Origin: Acidovorax delafieldii | Lineage (GTDB): Bacteria > Pseudomonadota > Gammaproteobacteria > Burkholderiales > Burkholderiaceae_C | Direction of reading: 5' to 3' | DNA: 64,000 bases | Assembly (NCBI GenBank): GCA_002377855.1 | Contig: DFQQ01000044.1 | Coordinates: 28,258-92,257, forward strand | The notes under the pieces: model-generated | What the model was told of the DNA's origin: nothing | Database searches by the model: none | What the model saw: the letters and a program-made list of their open reading frames with translations, nothing else | Position numbers and translations under genes: made by a program | Part shown: piece after piece, positions 15,567-23,931 of the stretch | Position numbering within the stretch: the first letter of the stretch is position 1 | Layout of the letters: every line of letters starts with the position of its first letter

Positions 15567-17125
15567 ACATCAAACGCTTTACCGCCCCCACCTCCCGCGA
15601 GGCATTGGCCAAGGCGCGCATGGCCTTTGGCGAGGGCACCCTCATCTTGTCCAACCGGCCCACCGCCAACGGCGTGGAAGTGGTGGCCACTGCGGAAGAC
15701 ACCCTGTCGGCGCTGGACAGCGCTGCGCAAGGCAGCGGCAGCAACGCGGGCCTGGGCAGCAAGCTGCAGCAGCAAAGCGGCCGCGACTTCCAGGAATCGC
15801 GCCGCCCCGCAGACGACCTGCTCCCTGCCAAGGGCGCCAACCGCGCACCCATGCGCGCGACCCAGATGGCCGCACAGACCAGCCGGCACAACCCGGTGGA
15901 AGAAGACACCGAACAGCTGGCCATGAGCACGCTGTCGTTCCAGGACTACGTGCGCGAGCGCATGCTGCGCCGCCGCCACGAAGCCATGAACGGCCCCGCG
16001 GAGCCACCCACCTTTGCCGAGCGCAGCCGCGATCAGGACCGCGACTTTCCGCGTGAGCGCCCCGCAGCGCCAGCGGTGGTCCGCCACAACCCCCTGCGCT
16101 CCATCCCGATGGACCTGCCCGAGCCGGCCCCCAGGCGGAAGGCAGAGCCCGCAGCAGCAGCCGTCTCCATGGCACAGCAGCAAAGTTTGATGAACGAACT
16201 GCACGCCATGAAGGAAATGATTGAAGACCGCTTCAACACCATGGCATGGCTGGGGCAAGCCAAGCAGAACCCGATTCAGTCCAATCTGATGCTGAAAATG
16301 ATCCGCGCAGGCTACTCACCCGCCTTGGCACGCGCGGTGCTGGAGCGCATGCCCGAAGAGCTGTCGGCTGGCGACGCGGTGCGCTGGTTGATGGAAGTCC
16401 TGGAGCGCAACCTCAAGACCGATGAGCACGATGCACCGTTGTACGAGCAGGGCGGCATTTTTGCCCTGGTGGGCTCGACGGGAGTCGGAAAGACCACCAC
16501 AACCGCCAAGCTGGCAGCGTTGTGCGCCCGCGTGCATGGCCCCGGCAGCGTCGGCCTGATCACGCTGGACACTTACCGCGTGGGTGCCCATGAGCAATTG
16601 CGCACCTATGGCCGCATGCTGGGCATCGTCGCCCACCTGGCCCACGACCGCGCCGCGCTGCAAGATCTGCTGGGCCTGCTCAGCGGCAAGAAAATGGTGT
16701 TGATAGACACCACCGGTGTTGCCCCGCGCGACCCGCGCAAGCGCAGCATGCTGGACGTGCTGGACCTGCCCCACGTGAACCGGCTGCTGGTGCTGAACGC
16801 GGGCTGCCACGGGGATACGCTCGACGATGTCCTGACGTCGTTCAAGACTGCCGGTTCGCAGCAGGCCATCCTGTCCAAAGTCGACGAAGCCGTGAAGCTC
16901 GGCCCCTCCATCGATGCGCTCATCCGCCACCAAATGGTGCTGCGCGGGGTAACCAACGGGCAGCGCGTGCCTGAAGACTGGGAGGCTGCTGAAGCGCACA
17001 AGCTCATCAGCGCCTCGATGCGCGCACCGGTCAAGTCCGCCTTTGACCCCAAGGCCGTGGACCTGAACTACTACTTCTCGAATGCTCCCGAAAGCGTGGC
17101 AGAGAAAGGACTTGTGGATGCTTGA
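15563..17125 (+). CDS. flhF: Flagellar biosynthesis GTPase FlhF
   Basis: The 520-residue SRP-family GTPase directs polar placement of the flagellum. A short basic N-terminus (MNIKRFTAPTSREALAKAR) leads into a long low-complexity B-region (roughly residues 50-205). The NG domain follows, with the P-loop GSTGVGKT at 304-311, TLDTYRVGAHEQLRTYG, and a G3 motif reading IDTTGVAPRD in place of the usual DTAG. A SKVDEAVKLG motif corresponds to G4. It overlaps both flhA and the downstream flhG-like gene. A polar flagellum is implied by the presence of flhF. Confidence 0.94.
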   Translation: MNIKRFTAPTSREALAKARMAFGEGTLILSNRPTANGVEVVATAEDTLSALDSAAQGSGSNAGLGSKLQQQSGRDFQESRRPADDLLPAKGANRAPMRATQMAAQTSRHNPVEEDTEQLAMSTLSFQDYVRERMLRRRHEAMNGPAEPPTFAERSRDQDRDFPRERPAAPAVVRHNPLRSIPMDLPEPAPRRKAEPAAAAVSMAQQQSLMNELHAMKEMIEDRFNTMAWLGQAKQNPIQSNLMLKMIRAGYSPALARAVLERMPEELSAGDAVRWLMEVLERNLKTDEHDAPLYEQGGIFALVGSTGVGKTTTTAKLAALCARVHGPGSVGLITLDTYRVGAHEQLRTYGRMLGIVAHLAHDRAALQDLLGLLSGKKMVLIDTTGVAPRDPRKRSMLDVLDLPHVNRLLVLNAGCHGDTLDDVLTSFKTAGSQQAILSKVDEAVKLGPSIDALIRHQMVLRGVTNGQRVPEDWEAAEAHKLISASMRAPVKSAFDPKAVDLNYYFSNAPESVAEKGLVDA

Positions 17126-17915
17126 TACCGGCTTTCACCAAGCGGCGGGCTTGAACAGCTTCACGCCCCAGGCGCAGTTGCGGGTGCTGGCGGTAGCGAG
17201 CCAGGATCGCGCTTCCAGCGGGCTGGAAATGCTCTGGCAGATTTGCGCCAACTTGCAGCGCCTGGGCTACCCCGTAGTGGTGCTGGACGGCACCGCGCTG
17301 GAAACAGATGAAGCCCCTGGCCTCAGCCATCTGCTGCAAGCCCCCTGGAACGACGGTCTGGACGCTGGTGCCTCTGCAACATCGGTGGCTGTGCTGCCTG
17401 CGGCCCGGGGCCTGGCCCAGTTGCAGCGCCAGGCCTATAGCGAGGGTGCGCCCCCTTTGCAGGGCCTGCTGCCGTATTTCCGCGCCTATGGCATGTTGGT
17501 TCTGCATGCTCCCGCTGGCCTATTGGGTCCGTTGCTGACGCACACCAGCACCATCCCGCTGGCGGTCATGGAGAATGGATCGGCCGGGGTTCTGGCGTGC
17601 TACAAAAGCCTCAAACAGATTGCCACGCATTCGGGGTTGCCTTGTACGGTGGCCTCCGTACTCCAGGGCGACAGCGCCGCCGAGCGGCGCAAGACACTGG
17701 GGGCCCTGCGGACCCTGCAGGACTGCGCAGAGCGCCATCTGGGCGGCCGGGTGCGCACAACCACTGTCTCGGCCAATAAACCTCATGATGTACAGCGCCT
17801 GGCCTTGCAACTGCTGGAAAACGCGGGCACTATCAGCGGGTCGCTGGGTACCCTGCCCTCCGGCAGTTTGAAGGGCTTCTCAGGCGCGCCTGCGCAATTC
17901 GTCCGGAGCCACTGA
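17118..17915 (+). CDS. flhG: FlhG/MinD-like protein lacking the Walker A motif
   Basis: This 265-residue protein sits where flhG is expected, between flhF and fliA, and overlaps flhF by eight bases. The fold order matches FlhG: strand (RVLAVAS), loop, helix (LEMLWQICANLQRLG), strand (PVVVLDGT). The loop at residues 28-36 reads SQDRASSGL instead of a GKGGVGKT-type P-loop, so ATP binding is doubtful. Residues 7-12 read HQAAGL, close to the N-terminal DQAxxLR motif by which FlhG stimulates the FlhF GTPase. It may therefore be a degenerate FlhG that keeps the FlhF contact but has lost the ATPase switch (inference). Confidence 0.78.
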   Translation: MLDTGFHQAAGLNSFTPQAQLRVLAVASQDRASSGLEMLWQICANLQRLGYPVVVLDGTALETDEAPGLSHLLQAPWNDGLDAGASATSVAVLPAARGLAQLQRQAYSEGAPPLQGLLPYFRAYGMLVLHAPAGLLGPLLTHTSTIPLAVMENGSAGVLACYKSLKQIATHSGLPCTVASVLQGDSAAERRKTLGALRTLQDCAERHLGGRVRTTTVSANKPHDVQRLALQLLENAGTISGSLGTLPSGSLKGFSGAPAQFVRSH

Positions 17916-17919
17916 TCTG

Positions 17920-18636
17920 ATGTACACCGCCAAAGGCCAGCTCGATCGTGACGCGATGATCCGCCAGCATGTTCCGCTGGTTCGAAGGATCGCGCACCAC
18001 ATGATTGCGAAGCTGCCCCCTAATGTGGAGCTGGACGACCTGATCCAGGTGGGCATGATGGGCTTGGCGGAGGCCCTGTCACGCTACGAAGCGGCCCAGG
18101 GCGTGCAGTTTGAGACCTTCGCCACCCAACGCATCCGCGGCGCCATGCTCGACGAGCTGCGAGAAGGCGACTGGATGTCGCGCAGCTCGCGCAAGAGCCA
18201 AAAAGACATCGAGCATGCGGTGCACCGTCTGGAGCAAAAGCTGGGACGCAGCCCGCTGGAGTCCGAAATTGCTGCAGAGATGGAGTTGAGCCTGTCGGAC
18301 TACCAGAGCCTGCTGGGCAAGGTGCGAGGCACGCAGCTGGTGTACCTGGAAGACATGACCCATGGCGGGGAAGACGACGACGGCTTCCTGGACCGGCATG
18401 TTGCTGACGCCGCGGCCGACCCGGTGGAACTGCTGCGTGACCAGCGCCTGCGCGCTTCGCTGGTCAACGCCATCAAAAGCCTGCCCGAACGTGAACAGCA
18501 CATCATGGGCATGTACTACGAGCACGATATGAATCTCAAGGAGATTGCAGCCGTGCTGGGGGTCACCGAATCGCGCATATGCCAGCTGCACAGCCAGTCC
18601 ATAGCGCGATTGCGCGCCAAGATGCGCAGCCACTGA
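17920..18636 (+). CDS. fliA: Flagellar sigma factor FliA (sigma-28)
   Basis: The 238-residue sigma-70-family factor directs late flagellar genes. Region 2 includes LDDLIQVGMMGLAEALSRYE and QFETFATQRIRGAMLDELRE. Region 3 follows with SRKSQKDIEHAVHRLEQKLG, and region 4 with LPEREQHIMGMYYEHDMNLK and the helix-turn-helix EIAAVLGVTESRICQLHSQS. It closes the flhB-A-F-G operon and is followed by a long hairpin from dispersed repeat family I. Its anti-sigma factor FlgM is encoded on the opposite strand just downstream. Confidence 0.96.
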   Translation: MYTAKGQLDRDAMIRQHVPLVRRIAHHMIAKLPPNVELDDLIQVGMMGLAEALSRYEAAQGVQFETFATQRIRGAMLDELREGDWMSRSSRKSQKDIEHAVHRLEQKLGRSPLESEIAAEMELSLSDYQSLLGKVRGTQLVYLEDMTHGGEDDDGFLDRHVADAAADPVELLRDQRLRASLVNAIKSLPEREQHIMGMYYEHDMNLKEIAAVLGVTESRICQLHSQSIARLRAKMRSH

Positions 18637-18668
18637 GCTGGCAGCCGTCCATCACTGCAACAAAAATC

Positions 18669-18722
18669 GGCTTCTGGCGCTTGCCTGGCAAGCGCCAGAA
18701 GCTATTCTTTTTATAGCATCAG
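18669..18722 (-). terminator. Family I repeat copy c forming a strong hairpin after fliA
   Basis: A perfect 16-bp inverted repeat (18670-18685 with 18687-18702) is followed by TATTCTTTTTA. The sequence is a family I element in reverse orientation. It lies between the convergent fliA and flgN genes and is well placed to terminate transcription from both sides. The rest of the 181-base interval shows nothing else. Confidence 0.75.
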
Positions 18723-18817
18723 ATTGGCATAGCGCGCGAAGAAGAGCGCTTTGAACGGGGATGGGGTCACGCCAACCTGGCGTGCCAAGCGGGGCTGCCG
18801 CGCCCCAACACAAGCAA

Positions 18818-19198
18818 TCAGCCCGCAGACCGATAAATGCGTGCTACGCCGGCAGATTTGCCCATGCCGCTTTGTGGATTTCCATAGGTGGCGGACTCAG
18901 CGCCTGCCTGCGGGACCAGGGCTGCCACTTGGCGCTCTGTAAGAACGGCGACCCTGGCCAAATTGTCACGCTGCACGGCCAACTGCTGGCCGATGACTGC
19001 CAGACGCTGCTGAAACTGAGGGGGGAGATTCGCGGCGGGAAGGCCCTGAGATTGCTCAAGCACCCAGGTAAAACGTGCAGCCGCATCGCGCAGCGCCGTG
19101 CTGGCGGCCTCCAGCGCTGGGGCATCCAGCGCAAGCAAGGCTGCCGATACTTTTTCGATGTGCTGCTCTACAACAGTGAGGGCTTCTTCTAACGACAT
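18818..19198 (-). CDS. flgN: Flagellar export chaperone FlgN
   Basis: The 126-residue helical protein is in the position of flgN, downstream of flgM. FlgN binds the hook-filament junction proteins FlgK and FlgL before export. Heptad-like helices run through residues 1-90 (for example LEEALTVVEQHIEKVSAALLALD), and the C-terminus ends in a short basic tail. Sequence conservation in this family is weak, so the call rests mainly on gene order and length. It is followed by the convergent fliA terminator. Confidence 0.8.
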   Translation of the reverse strand: MSLEEALTVVEQHIEKVSAALLALDAPALEAASTALRDAAARFTWVLEQSQGLPAANLPPQFQQRLAVIGQQLAVQRDNLARVAVLTERQVAALVPQAGAESATYGNPQSGMGKSAGVARIYRSAG

Positions 19199-19235
19199 GG
19201 TGCAGGTGCGCTAGACAAAGCCTGAACTCAGGCGC

Positions 19236-19556
19236 TTATCCGCGCGAACGGGAAAAAATCTCTTGGGCGTTGGACAACAACTTGTCTGCTATCGCTTCAG
19301 CATCTACGGTAAACGTGCCATTGTTGATGGCCGCGCGCACTTCACTCACTCGCTTGGCGTCAAACTCGCTCGAAGCCCGTCCAGGTTGCTCCAGAGCCCG
19401 CGCCGCGTTGGACACCGTGACAGGCACACCGGCGGCCGACGCAGCCTCGGCGCCTTTTGCCACCCCCTCGGCAGCAGGGGCTGGACTTTTGGCTTGCTTG
19501 GCAAGCCCCGTCTGCGCCAATGCGCCCGGGAGTTCCGGTTTTTGACCTATCTTCAT
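19236..19556 (-). CDS. flgM: Anti-sigma-28 factor FlgM
   Basis: This 106-residue protein binds and inhibits FliA until the hook is complete, then is exported. The N-terminus MKIGQKPELPGAL and an Ala/Pro-rich flexible middle are typical. The C-terminal region FDAKRVSEVRAAINNGTFTV leads into DAEAIADKLLSNAQEIFSR, which is the conserved sigma-binding part. The ATG at 19556 fits the family, and the longer reading to 19652 would include its own promoter. A sigma-28 promoter lies 45-71 bases upstream. Confidence 0.93.
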   Translation of the reverse strand: MKIGQKPELPGALAQTGLAKQAKSPAPAAEGVAKGAEAASAAGVPVTVSNAARALEQPGRASSEFDAKRVSEVRAAINNGTFTVDAEAIADKLLSNAQEIFSRSRG

Positions 19557-19600
19557 CGCTCTCTCCACCACCCCGTGTGATGTGGGGCTCAGTAGCAATG

Positions 19601-19627
19601 TTTTCGACCCGTTTTTCGAGGACTTTA
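19601..19627 (-). promoter_or_regulatory. Sigma-28 (FliA) promoter for flgM-flgN
   Basis: Read on the minus strand, TAAAGTCC (19627-19620) is followed after 11 bases by GTCGAAAA (19608-19601). The FliA consensus is TAAAGTTT-N11-GCCGATAA, so spacing is exact and most positions match. It sits between the flgA stop and the flgM start, giving flgM a class III promoter and a feedback loop with FliA. Confidence 0.8.
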
Positions 19628-19648
19628 GGTATTTATGGGGGCCAACCT

Positions 19649-20374
19649 TCAAAGAGTGATGGTTACCGTTCCATCTTCGGCAACAATACCGCTCACGATC
19701 CGGCCATTGTCCATTTTCACGCGCACAGTCTGCCCCACAGATCCGGCTGACAGTGCTTGGCCAGCGGACGTAACAGCATAACCCGGCCCCTGGGCCGCCA
19801 CCCTCACCTGGGCTCCAGCCTTGAAGAGGCTGGGGGCTTTGACCATGGACTGGCGCAGAGCCTGACCGGCCATCAATTGGCGGGTGGCCGTCTGTCCTAT
19901 CCAGGCCTCGGGGTTTGCCACCACGGGCGCCGTGTCAGCAGCCCAGTCCACCTCTGCCTGCGCGGCATCATTGGCAGTCAAGACAGCGCCGGGGGCCACG
20001 TTGCCCGTGAGCACCCAGGCCGGCCCCCAGGCCTTGATCGTGACCGGCAAGAACACATTCCAGGGCGAGCTGCCCTCGACGCATCGCAGCCCCAGCCGCG
20101 TGCGGCCCCACAGGCGCGAACCTGCTGGCAAGTAGGGCTCCACACGACTGCAGGGCGCCAGGCGCAGCCTGCTGTCTAAAGAGCCCACGCTCACTTCCAT
20201 GCGCAACGTGGCGCCGGGCGGCTGGTTGCGGGCCAAGGCGTCGTCCAGCCAGCGCTGGGTCAAAGACCCCAACTCCGCAGACGGATCGGCCACGGCTTGC
20301 GCCTGCGCGCCCCCGGCAATGAAGGCAACGAAGACCGCCAGCCAGGCGATAGGAAAAGGTTGAAAGGACGGCAT
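19649..20374 (-). CDS. flgA: Flagellar P-ring assembly chaperone FlgA
   Basis: The 241-residue periplasmic protein helps FlgI assemble the P-ring. It begins with a signal peptide (PIAWLAVFVAFIAGGAQAQA, cleavage expected after AQA). The C-terminal SAF-like domain ends in VGQTVRVKMDNGRIVSGIV, a conserved FlgA signature, and GQTATRQLMAGQALRQSMVK is also family-typical. The ATG at 20374 was chosen because it starts the signal peptide; the longer reading to 20671 runs through the shared control region. It is divergent from flgB. Confidence 0.93.
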   Translation of the reverse strand: MPSFQPFPIAWLAVFVAFIAGGAQAQAVADPSAELGSLTQRWLDDALARNQPPGATLRMEVSVGSLDSRLRLAPCSRVEPYLPAGSRLWGRTRLGLRCVEGSSPWNVFLPVTIKAWGPAWVLTGNVAPGAVLTANDAAQAEVDWAADTAPVVANPEAWIGQTATRQLMAGQALRQSMVKAPSLFKAGAQVRVAAQGPGYAVTSAGQALSAGSVGQTVRVKMDNGRIVSGIVAEDGTVTITL

Positions 20375-20673
20375 GGTGGGCACTCTCCGGTAATGGCGCT
20401 GAAACGCTGCGCTGCGGCGAAATGGGCCGGTGATCCGCGGCCCACTTCCCAGGCCGTGCGCGGCAGGCCTGGGCCATTGCCCCTTGCTCCGGGGGCTGGG
20501 GACCCATTCCAACGCCGTCACTATAGGCCTGCAGCCCGCGCGGCAAAACCCGAAACTGCGCAGCCATTTCCGCGCTCTTCGGGCTTTAGAAAAAACCCGC
20601 CGTTTCCATAATCGACCCACGCCAAAGCCCGCTTCGGGCCCTGGTGACAAGCGACACAGGATGTGAGGCAACC
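20375..20673. promoter_or_regulatory. Divergent flgA / flgB control region
   Basis: This 299-base region separates flgA from flgB. For flgB, CATAAT at 20607-20612 is a plausible -10 with a poor -35 (CTTTAG) 17 bases upstream. For flgA, TATAGT on the minus strand (20525-20520) is a plausible -10 with TTTTGC upstream. Poor -35 boxes on both sides fit activator-dependent promoters. The segment between the two -35 regions (about 20549-20583) is where an FlhDC-type operator would lie, as in enteric bacteria. No consensus operator could be confirmed by eye. Confidence 0.45.
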
Positions 20674-21138
20674 ATGCTTGACAAGATGACCAACCAGCTG
20701 GGTTTTCAGGGCAACGCGCTGATTTTGCGCGCCGAGCGCCAGCGCGTCATCGCCAGCAACATTGCCAATGCGGACACCCCTGGCTACGTGGCCCGGGACT
20801 TTGACTTTGCCAAGACCCTGCGCGAAGCCACGCAGGCTCCGGCCAGCGGGACCGTGAAGTCCCTGGCCAGCAGCGACAGCGGCCCTGCCGTGAGCACACT
20901 GACGTCCGACCCCCGCCATTTCCGGGCGACCACCATGGGCTCCGGCTCCGCCTCCACGCTCAGCGGCCCCGGCAAGCTCGGCTATGCCGTGCAGACCCAG
21001 CCGGCACTGGACAACAACACCGTGGACCTCGACCGGGAGCGCTCGAACTTCGTGGACAACGCCGTGCGTTATGAGGCCACGCTGCGCTTCATCAACGGCA
21101 ATGCCAAGACCATGCTCAGCGCCATCCAGGGCCAGTAA
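20674..21138 (+). CDS. flgB: Flagellar basal-body rod protein FlgB
   Basis: The 154-residue proximal rod subunit is exported by the flagellar type III system. The N-terminal rod motif RQRVIASNIANADTPGYVAR is present, and the C-terminal helix (RSNFVDNAVRYEATLRFING) matches the family. The ATG at 20674 was chosen over an in-frame start at 20644 because it matches the usual N-terminus (MLDKMTNQLGFQ). It opens the flgB-to-flgL series. Confidence 0.95.
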   Translation: MLDKMTNQLGFQGNALILRAERQRVIASNIANADTPGYVARDFDFAKTLREATQAPASGTVKSLASSDSGPAVSTLTSDPRHFRATTMGSGSASTLSGPGKLGYAVQTQPALDNNTVDLDRERSNFVDNAVRYEATLRFINGNAKTMLSAIQGQ

Positions 21139-21166
21139 GCACAGACCTCACCCAGCGAGACGCACC

Positions 21167-21571
21167 ATGTCCATGTTCTCCATCTTCAATGTGTCCAGCA
21201 GCGCCATCAGCGCCCAGTCGCAGCGCCTGAACGTGGTGGCCAGCAACCTGGCCAACGTCGATGCGGTGGCAGGCCCGGACGGCAAGGCCTACAAGGCGCG
21301 ACAAGTGGTTTTTCAAACCACACCCATGGGCGCTGACAGCGCCGCTGGCGTGCGGGTGTCGTCCATCAAGGAAAGCGACACGCCCGGGCGCAAGGTGCAC
21401 GACCCGGCCCACCCCTCTGCCGATGAGCAGGGCTACGTGACGCATTCCAACGTGAACGCCGTGGAGGAGATGGTCAACATGATCTCAGCCTCGCGGTCGT
21501 ACCAGAACAACGTCGAGGTCATGAACACGGCCAAGACGCTGCTCCTCAAAACCCTGCAAATGGGCCAGTAA
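21167..21571 (+). CDS. flgC: Flagellar basal-body rod protein FlgC
   Basis: The 134-residue proximal rod protein carries the N-terminal signature SQRLNVVASNLANVDAVAGP. The C-terminal signature is VNAVEEMVNMISASRSYQNN followed by VEVMNTAKTLLLKTLQMGQ. The start ATG at 21167 lies 28 bases after flgB. flgD follows 15 bases downstream. Confidence 0.95.
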   Translation: MSMFSIFNVSSSAISAQSQRLNVVASNLANVDAVAGPDGKAYKARQVVFQTTPMGADSAAGVRVSSIKESDTPGRKVHDPAHPSADEQGYVTHSNVNAVEEMVNMISASRSYQNNVEVMNTAKTLLLKTLQMGQ

Positions 21572-21586
21572 CCCCGGGAGACCCGC

Positions 21587-22252
21587 ATGATCATCAACTC
21601 CACCAAAGCCACGAACGGCGCTGGCGCCACGGGCACGGCGTCCTCTGCCGTGGCAGACCCCAACACAGACCCCAATGCGGCGCAAGACAGGTTTTTGAAG
21701 CTGCTGGTCGCGCAGCTCAACAACCAGGACCCGATGAATCCTCTGGACAACGCCCAGATGACATCGCAGATGGCACAGATCAACACGGTGACCGGCATCC
21801 AGCAACTGAACCAGACCATGACCAGCATGGCCGCGCAGTTCAACACGCTGCAAGTGATGCAAGGCACTGCCCTCGTCGGACGCAGTGTCCTCACCGAGGG
21901 CTCCAGCGTGACCATGGCTGACAAATCGGGCACCGGCGGCTTTGAACTGGGCTCTGCCGCCACGGGCGTGAAGGTCGAGATCCTCACGGCCGGTGGACAA
22001 CTCGTCGATACCGTGGACATGGGCGCACAAAGTGCCGGCCGCCACATCTTCAACTGGGATGCCAGCAAATACGCGGGCTCCACCGAAGGGCTGCGTTTCC
22101 GCGTCAGCGCAGTCAACGGGTCTGCCCCGCTCAGCACCACATCCTTGGCCATGGCCAAGGTCACGGCGGCTGGCGCCGAAGACGGCCAGCTGGTGCTGAG
22201 CCTGTCCAACGGGCAGGTCATCAACTACAGCCAGATCAAGGCCCTGGTGTAA
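21587..22252 (+). CDS. flgD: Flagellar hook assembly (scaffold) protein FlgD
   Basis: This 221-residue hook cap has the conserved N-terminal segment DRFLKLLVAQLNNQDPMNPL, then DNAQMTSQMAQINTVTGIQQ. The C-terminal part is a FLG-type beta domain (VKVEILTAGGQLVDTVDMG and HIFNWDASKYAGST). It is needed for polymerisation of FlgE and is discarded when the hook is complete. It lies between flgC and flgE as usual. Confidence 0.95.
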   Translation: MIINSTKATNGAGATGTASSAVADPNTDPNAAQDRFLKLLVAQLNNQDPMNPLDNAQMTSQMAQINTVTGIQQLNQTMTSMAAQFNTLQVMQGTALVGRSVLTEGSSVTMADKSGTGGFELGSAATGVKVEILTAGGQLVDTVDMGAQSAGRHIFNWDASKYAGSTEGLRFRVSAVNGSAPLSTTSLAMAKVTAAGAEDGQLVLSLSNGQVINYSQIKALV

Positions 22253-22312
22253 CGCCAGCGCCACCGACGCAACGCACCGCGCAGTCCCCCATCGCCCCTC
22301 CAGGAGAACACC

Positions 22313-23929
22313 ATGAGTTTCCAACAAGGCCTCTCCGGCCTGAACGCCGCCAGCAAGAATCTGGACGTGATCGGCCACAACATCGCCAACGCCAACACCA
22401 CGGGCTTCAAGGCCTCACGTGCTGAGTTTGCAGAGATGGTGGCATCCGCCATCGGGTCGGCCGGTGGCACCAACGCCGGGATTGGCGTGGAGACGGCCAA
22501 CGTGGCCCAGCAATTCACCCAAGGCAACCTCACCATCACCGGCAACAGCCTGGACGTCGCCATCAATGGCAACGGCTTCTTCATGCTGAAGTTGCCCGAT
22601 GGATCGCCTGCGTACACCCGTGCCGGGAACTTCAAGCTCGACAGCGTTGGCAAGGTGGTGACCAACGACGGCGCCCAGGTTCTGGGCTACCCCATCGACC
22701 CCACCACCGGCCTGCGCACATCCGGCACGGCCGCCCCACTGGTCTTTCCTACCGCAGCCCCCATCCCAGCCAGGCAGACCACAGCCATCAAGACGGCATT
22801 CAACCTGGATGCGCGCACGGCAGACGCCAAGGGCAATCCCGCAGCGACTCCGCCTGTCCCGGCAACGCCACGATCTACTTATGGCACCTCGCTCAATGTC
22901 TACGACAGCCAGGGTGTGGCCACACCACTGAGCTTCTACTTCGAGAAAAACGGCGCCAACACCTGGGATATCTACAACCAGCTGGATGATCTCTCGACCT
23001 CGCCGCCCACTGTTCCTGCCGTCACAGGCCGGATGATTGCCGACAAGAATGGCGCCATTGCAGCGACCATCGAACCGCTCGCCAGCTCGGTAGTCAATGC
23101 GGATGCCGCCCTGACGCAAAAGGACGATTACCCGACGGAGTTCACGTATCGTTTCTATGGTCCCGACGACAAAGGTGCGTACGCGATCCGTGAAACAAAG
23201 CTCACATTCGCCAATCCCGAGGATGCCTGGGACTTCACTTACTCCGACGCTCCGACCAATACCTTGGTCAGCTCGGCACGCCTGAAGAGCGATCTGGTGG
23301 ATTTCGCAGCCGGCACGTCCCCGGCCGGCGGCACCTTCACGCCGCCCATTCCGAACCCGCCCACCGCTGCCACCCCCGCGCCTCCCGCAGCGGCCAAGCA
23401 GTCGTTTGAGCTGGCACTGATGGTCGACCCGACACCAGCCAACCCCAACAGCCCACCGGCCACGGGCAGCAACCCCGCACCCACGTCATTTCCGGTGACG
23501 CTGGACCTGAACAAGGTCACCCAGTTCGGCACCAAGTTTTCGGTGTCTGACCTGAGCCAGGATGGCTACACCTCCGGTGAGCTGACGGGCATCAACGTTG
23601 AGAACAACGGCATGATCATGACCCGTTATTCCAATGGGGTTACCCGGGTAGAAGGGCAGATCGCCCTGGCCAGCTTCCGCAATACACAGGGCCTGGCCTC
23701 CGTGGGAGGCAACAACTGGGTCGAAACCTTCGAGTCCGGCCAACCGGTGACAGGCACCGCCACCGACGGCAACTTTGGTTCCCTGCGCTCCGGTGCGCTG
23801 GAGGACTCCAACGTGGACCTGACGGCCGAGCTGGTCAACATGATGACTGCCCAGCGCGCCTATCAGGCCAATGCACAGACCATCAAGACGCAAGACCAGG
23901 TGATGTCCACCCTGGTGAACTTGAGATGA
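22313..23929 (+). CDS. flgE: Flagellar hook protein FlgE
   Basis: The 538-residue hook subunit has the N-terminal motif LDVIGHNIANANTTGFKASR and the C-terminal motif VDLTAELVNMMTAQRAYQAN. It is longer than the roughly 400-residue enteric FlgE because of an enlarged central domain. That domain includes a Pro-rich stretch at about residues 338-395, with several Pro-Pro and Ala-Pro runs. A GGAG ribosome-binding site precedes the ATG at 22313. A family II GC-rich repeat follows the stop codon. Confidence 0.95.
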   Translation: MSFQQGLSGLNAASKNLDVIGHNIANANTTGFKASRAEFAEMVASAIGSAGGTNAGIGVETANVAQQFTQGNLTITGNSLDVAINGNGFFMLKLPDGSPAYTRAGNFKLDSVGKVVTNDGAQVLGYPIDPTTGLRTSGTAAPLVFPTAAPIPARQTTAIKTAFNLDARTADAKGNPAATPPVPATPRSTYGTSLNVYDSQGVATPLSFYFEKNGANTWDIYNQLDDLSTSPPTVPAVTGRMIADKNGAIAATIEPLASSVVNADAALTQKDDYPTEFTYRFYGPDDKGAYAIRETKLTFANPEDAWDFTYSDAPTNTLVSSARLKSDLVDFAAGTSPAGGTFTPPIPNPPTAATPAPPAAAKQSFELALMVDPTPANPNSPPATGSNPAPTSFPVTLDLNKVTQFGTKFSVSDLSQDGYTSGELTGINVENNGMIMTRYSNGVTRVEGQIALASFRNTQGLASVGGNNWVETFESGQPVTGTATDGNFGSLRSGALEDSNVDLTAELVNMMTAQRAYQANAQTIKTQDQVMSTLVNLR

Positions 23930-23931
23930 GA

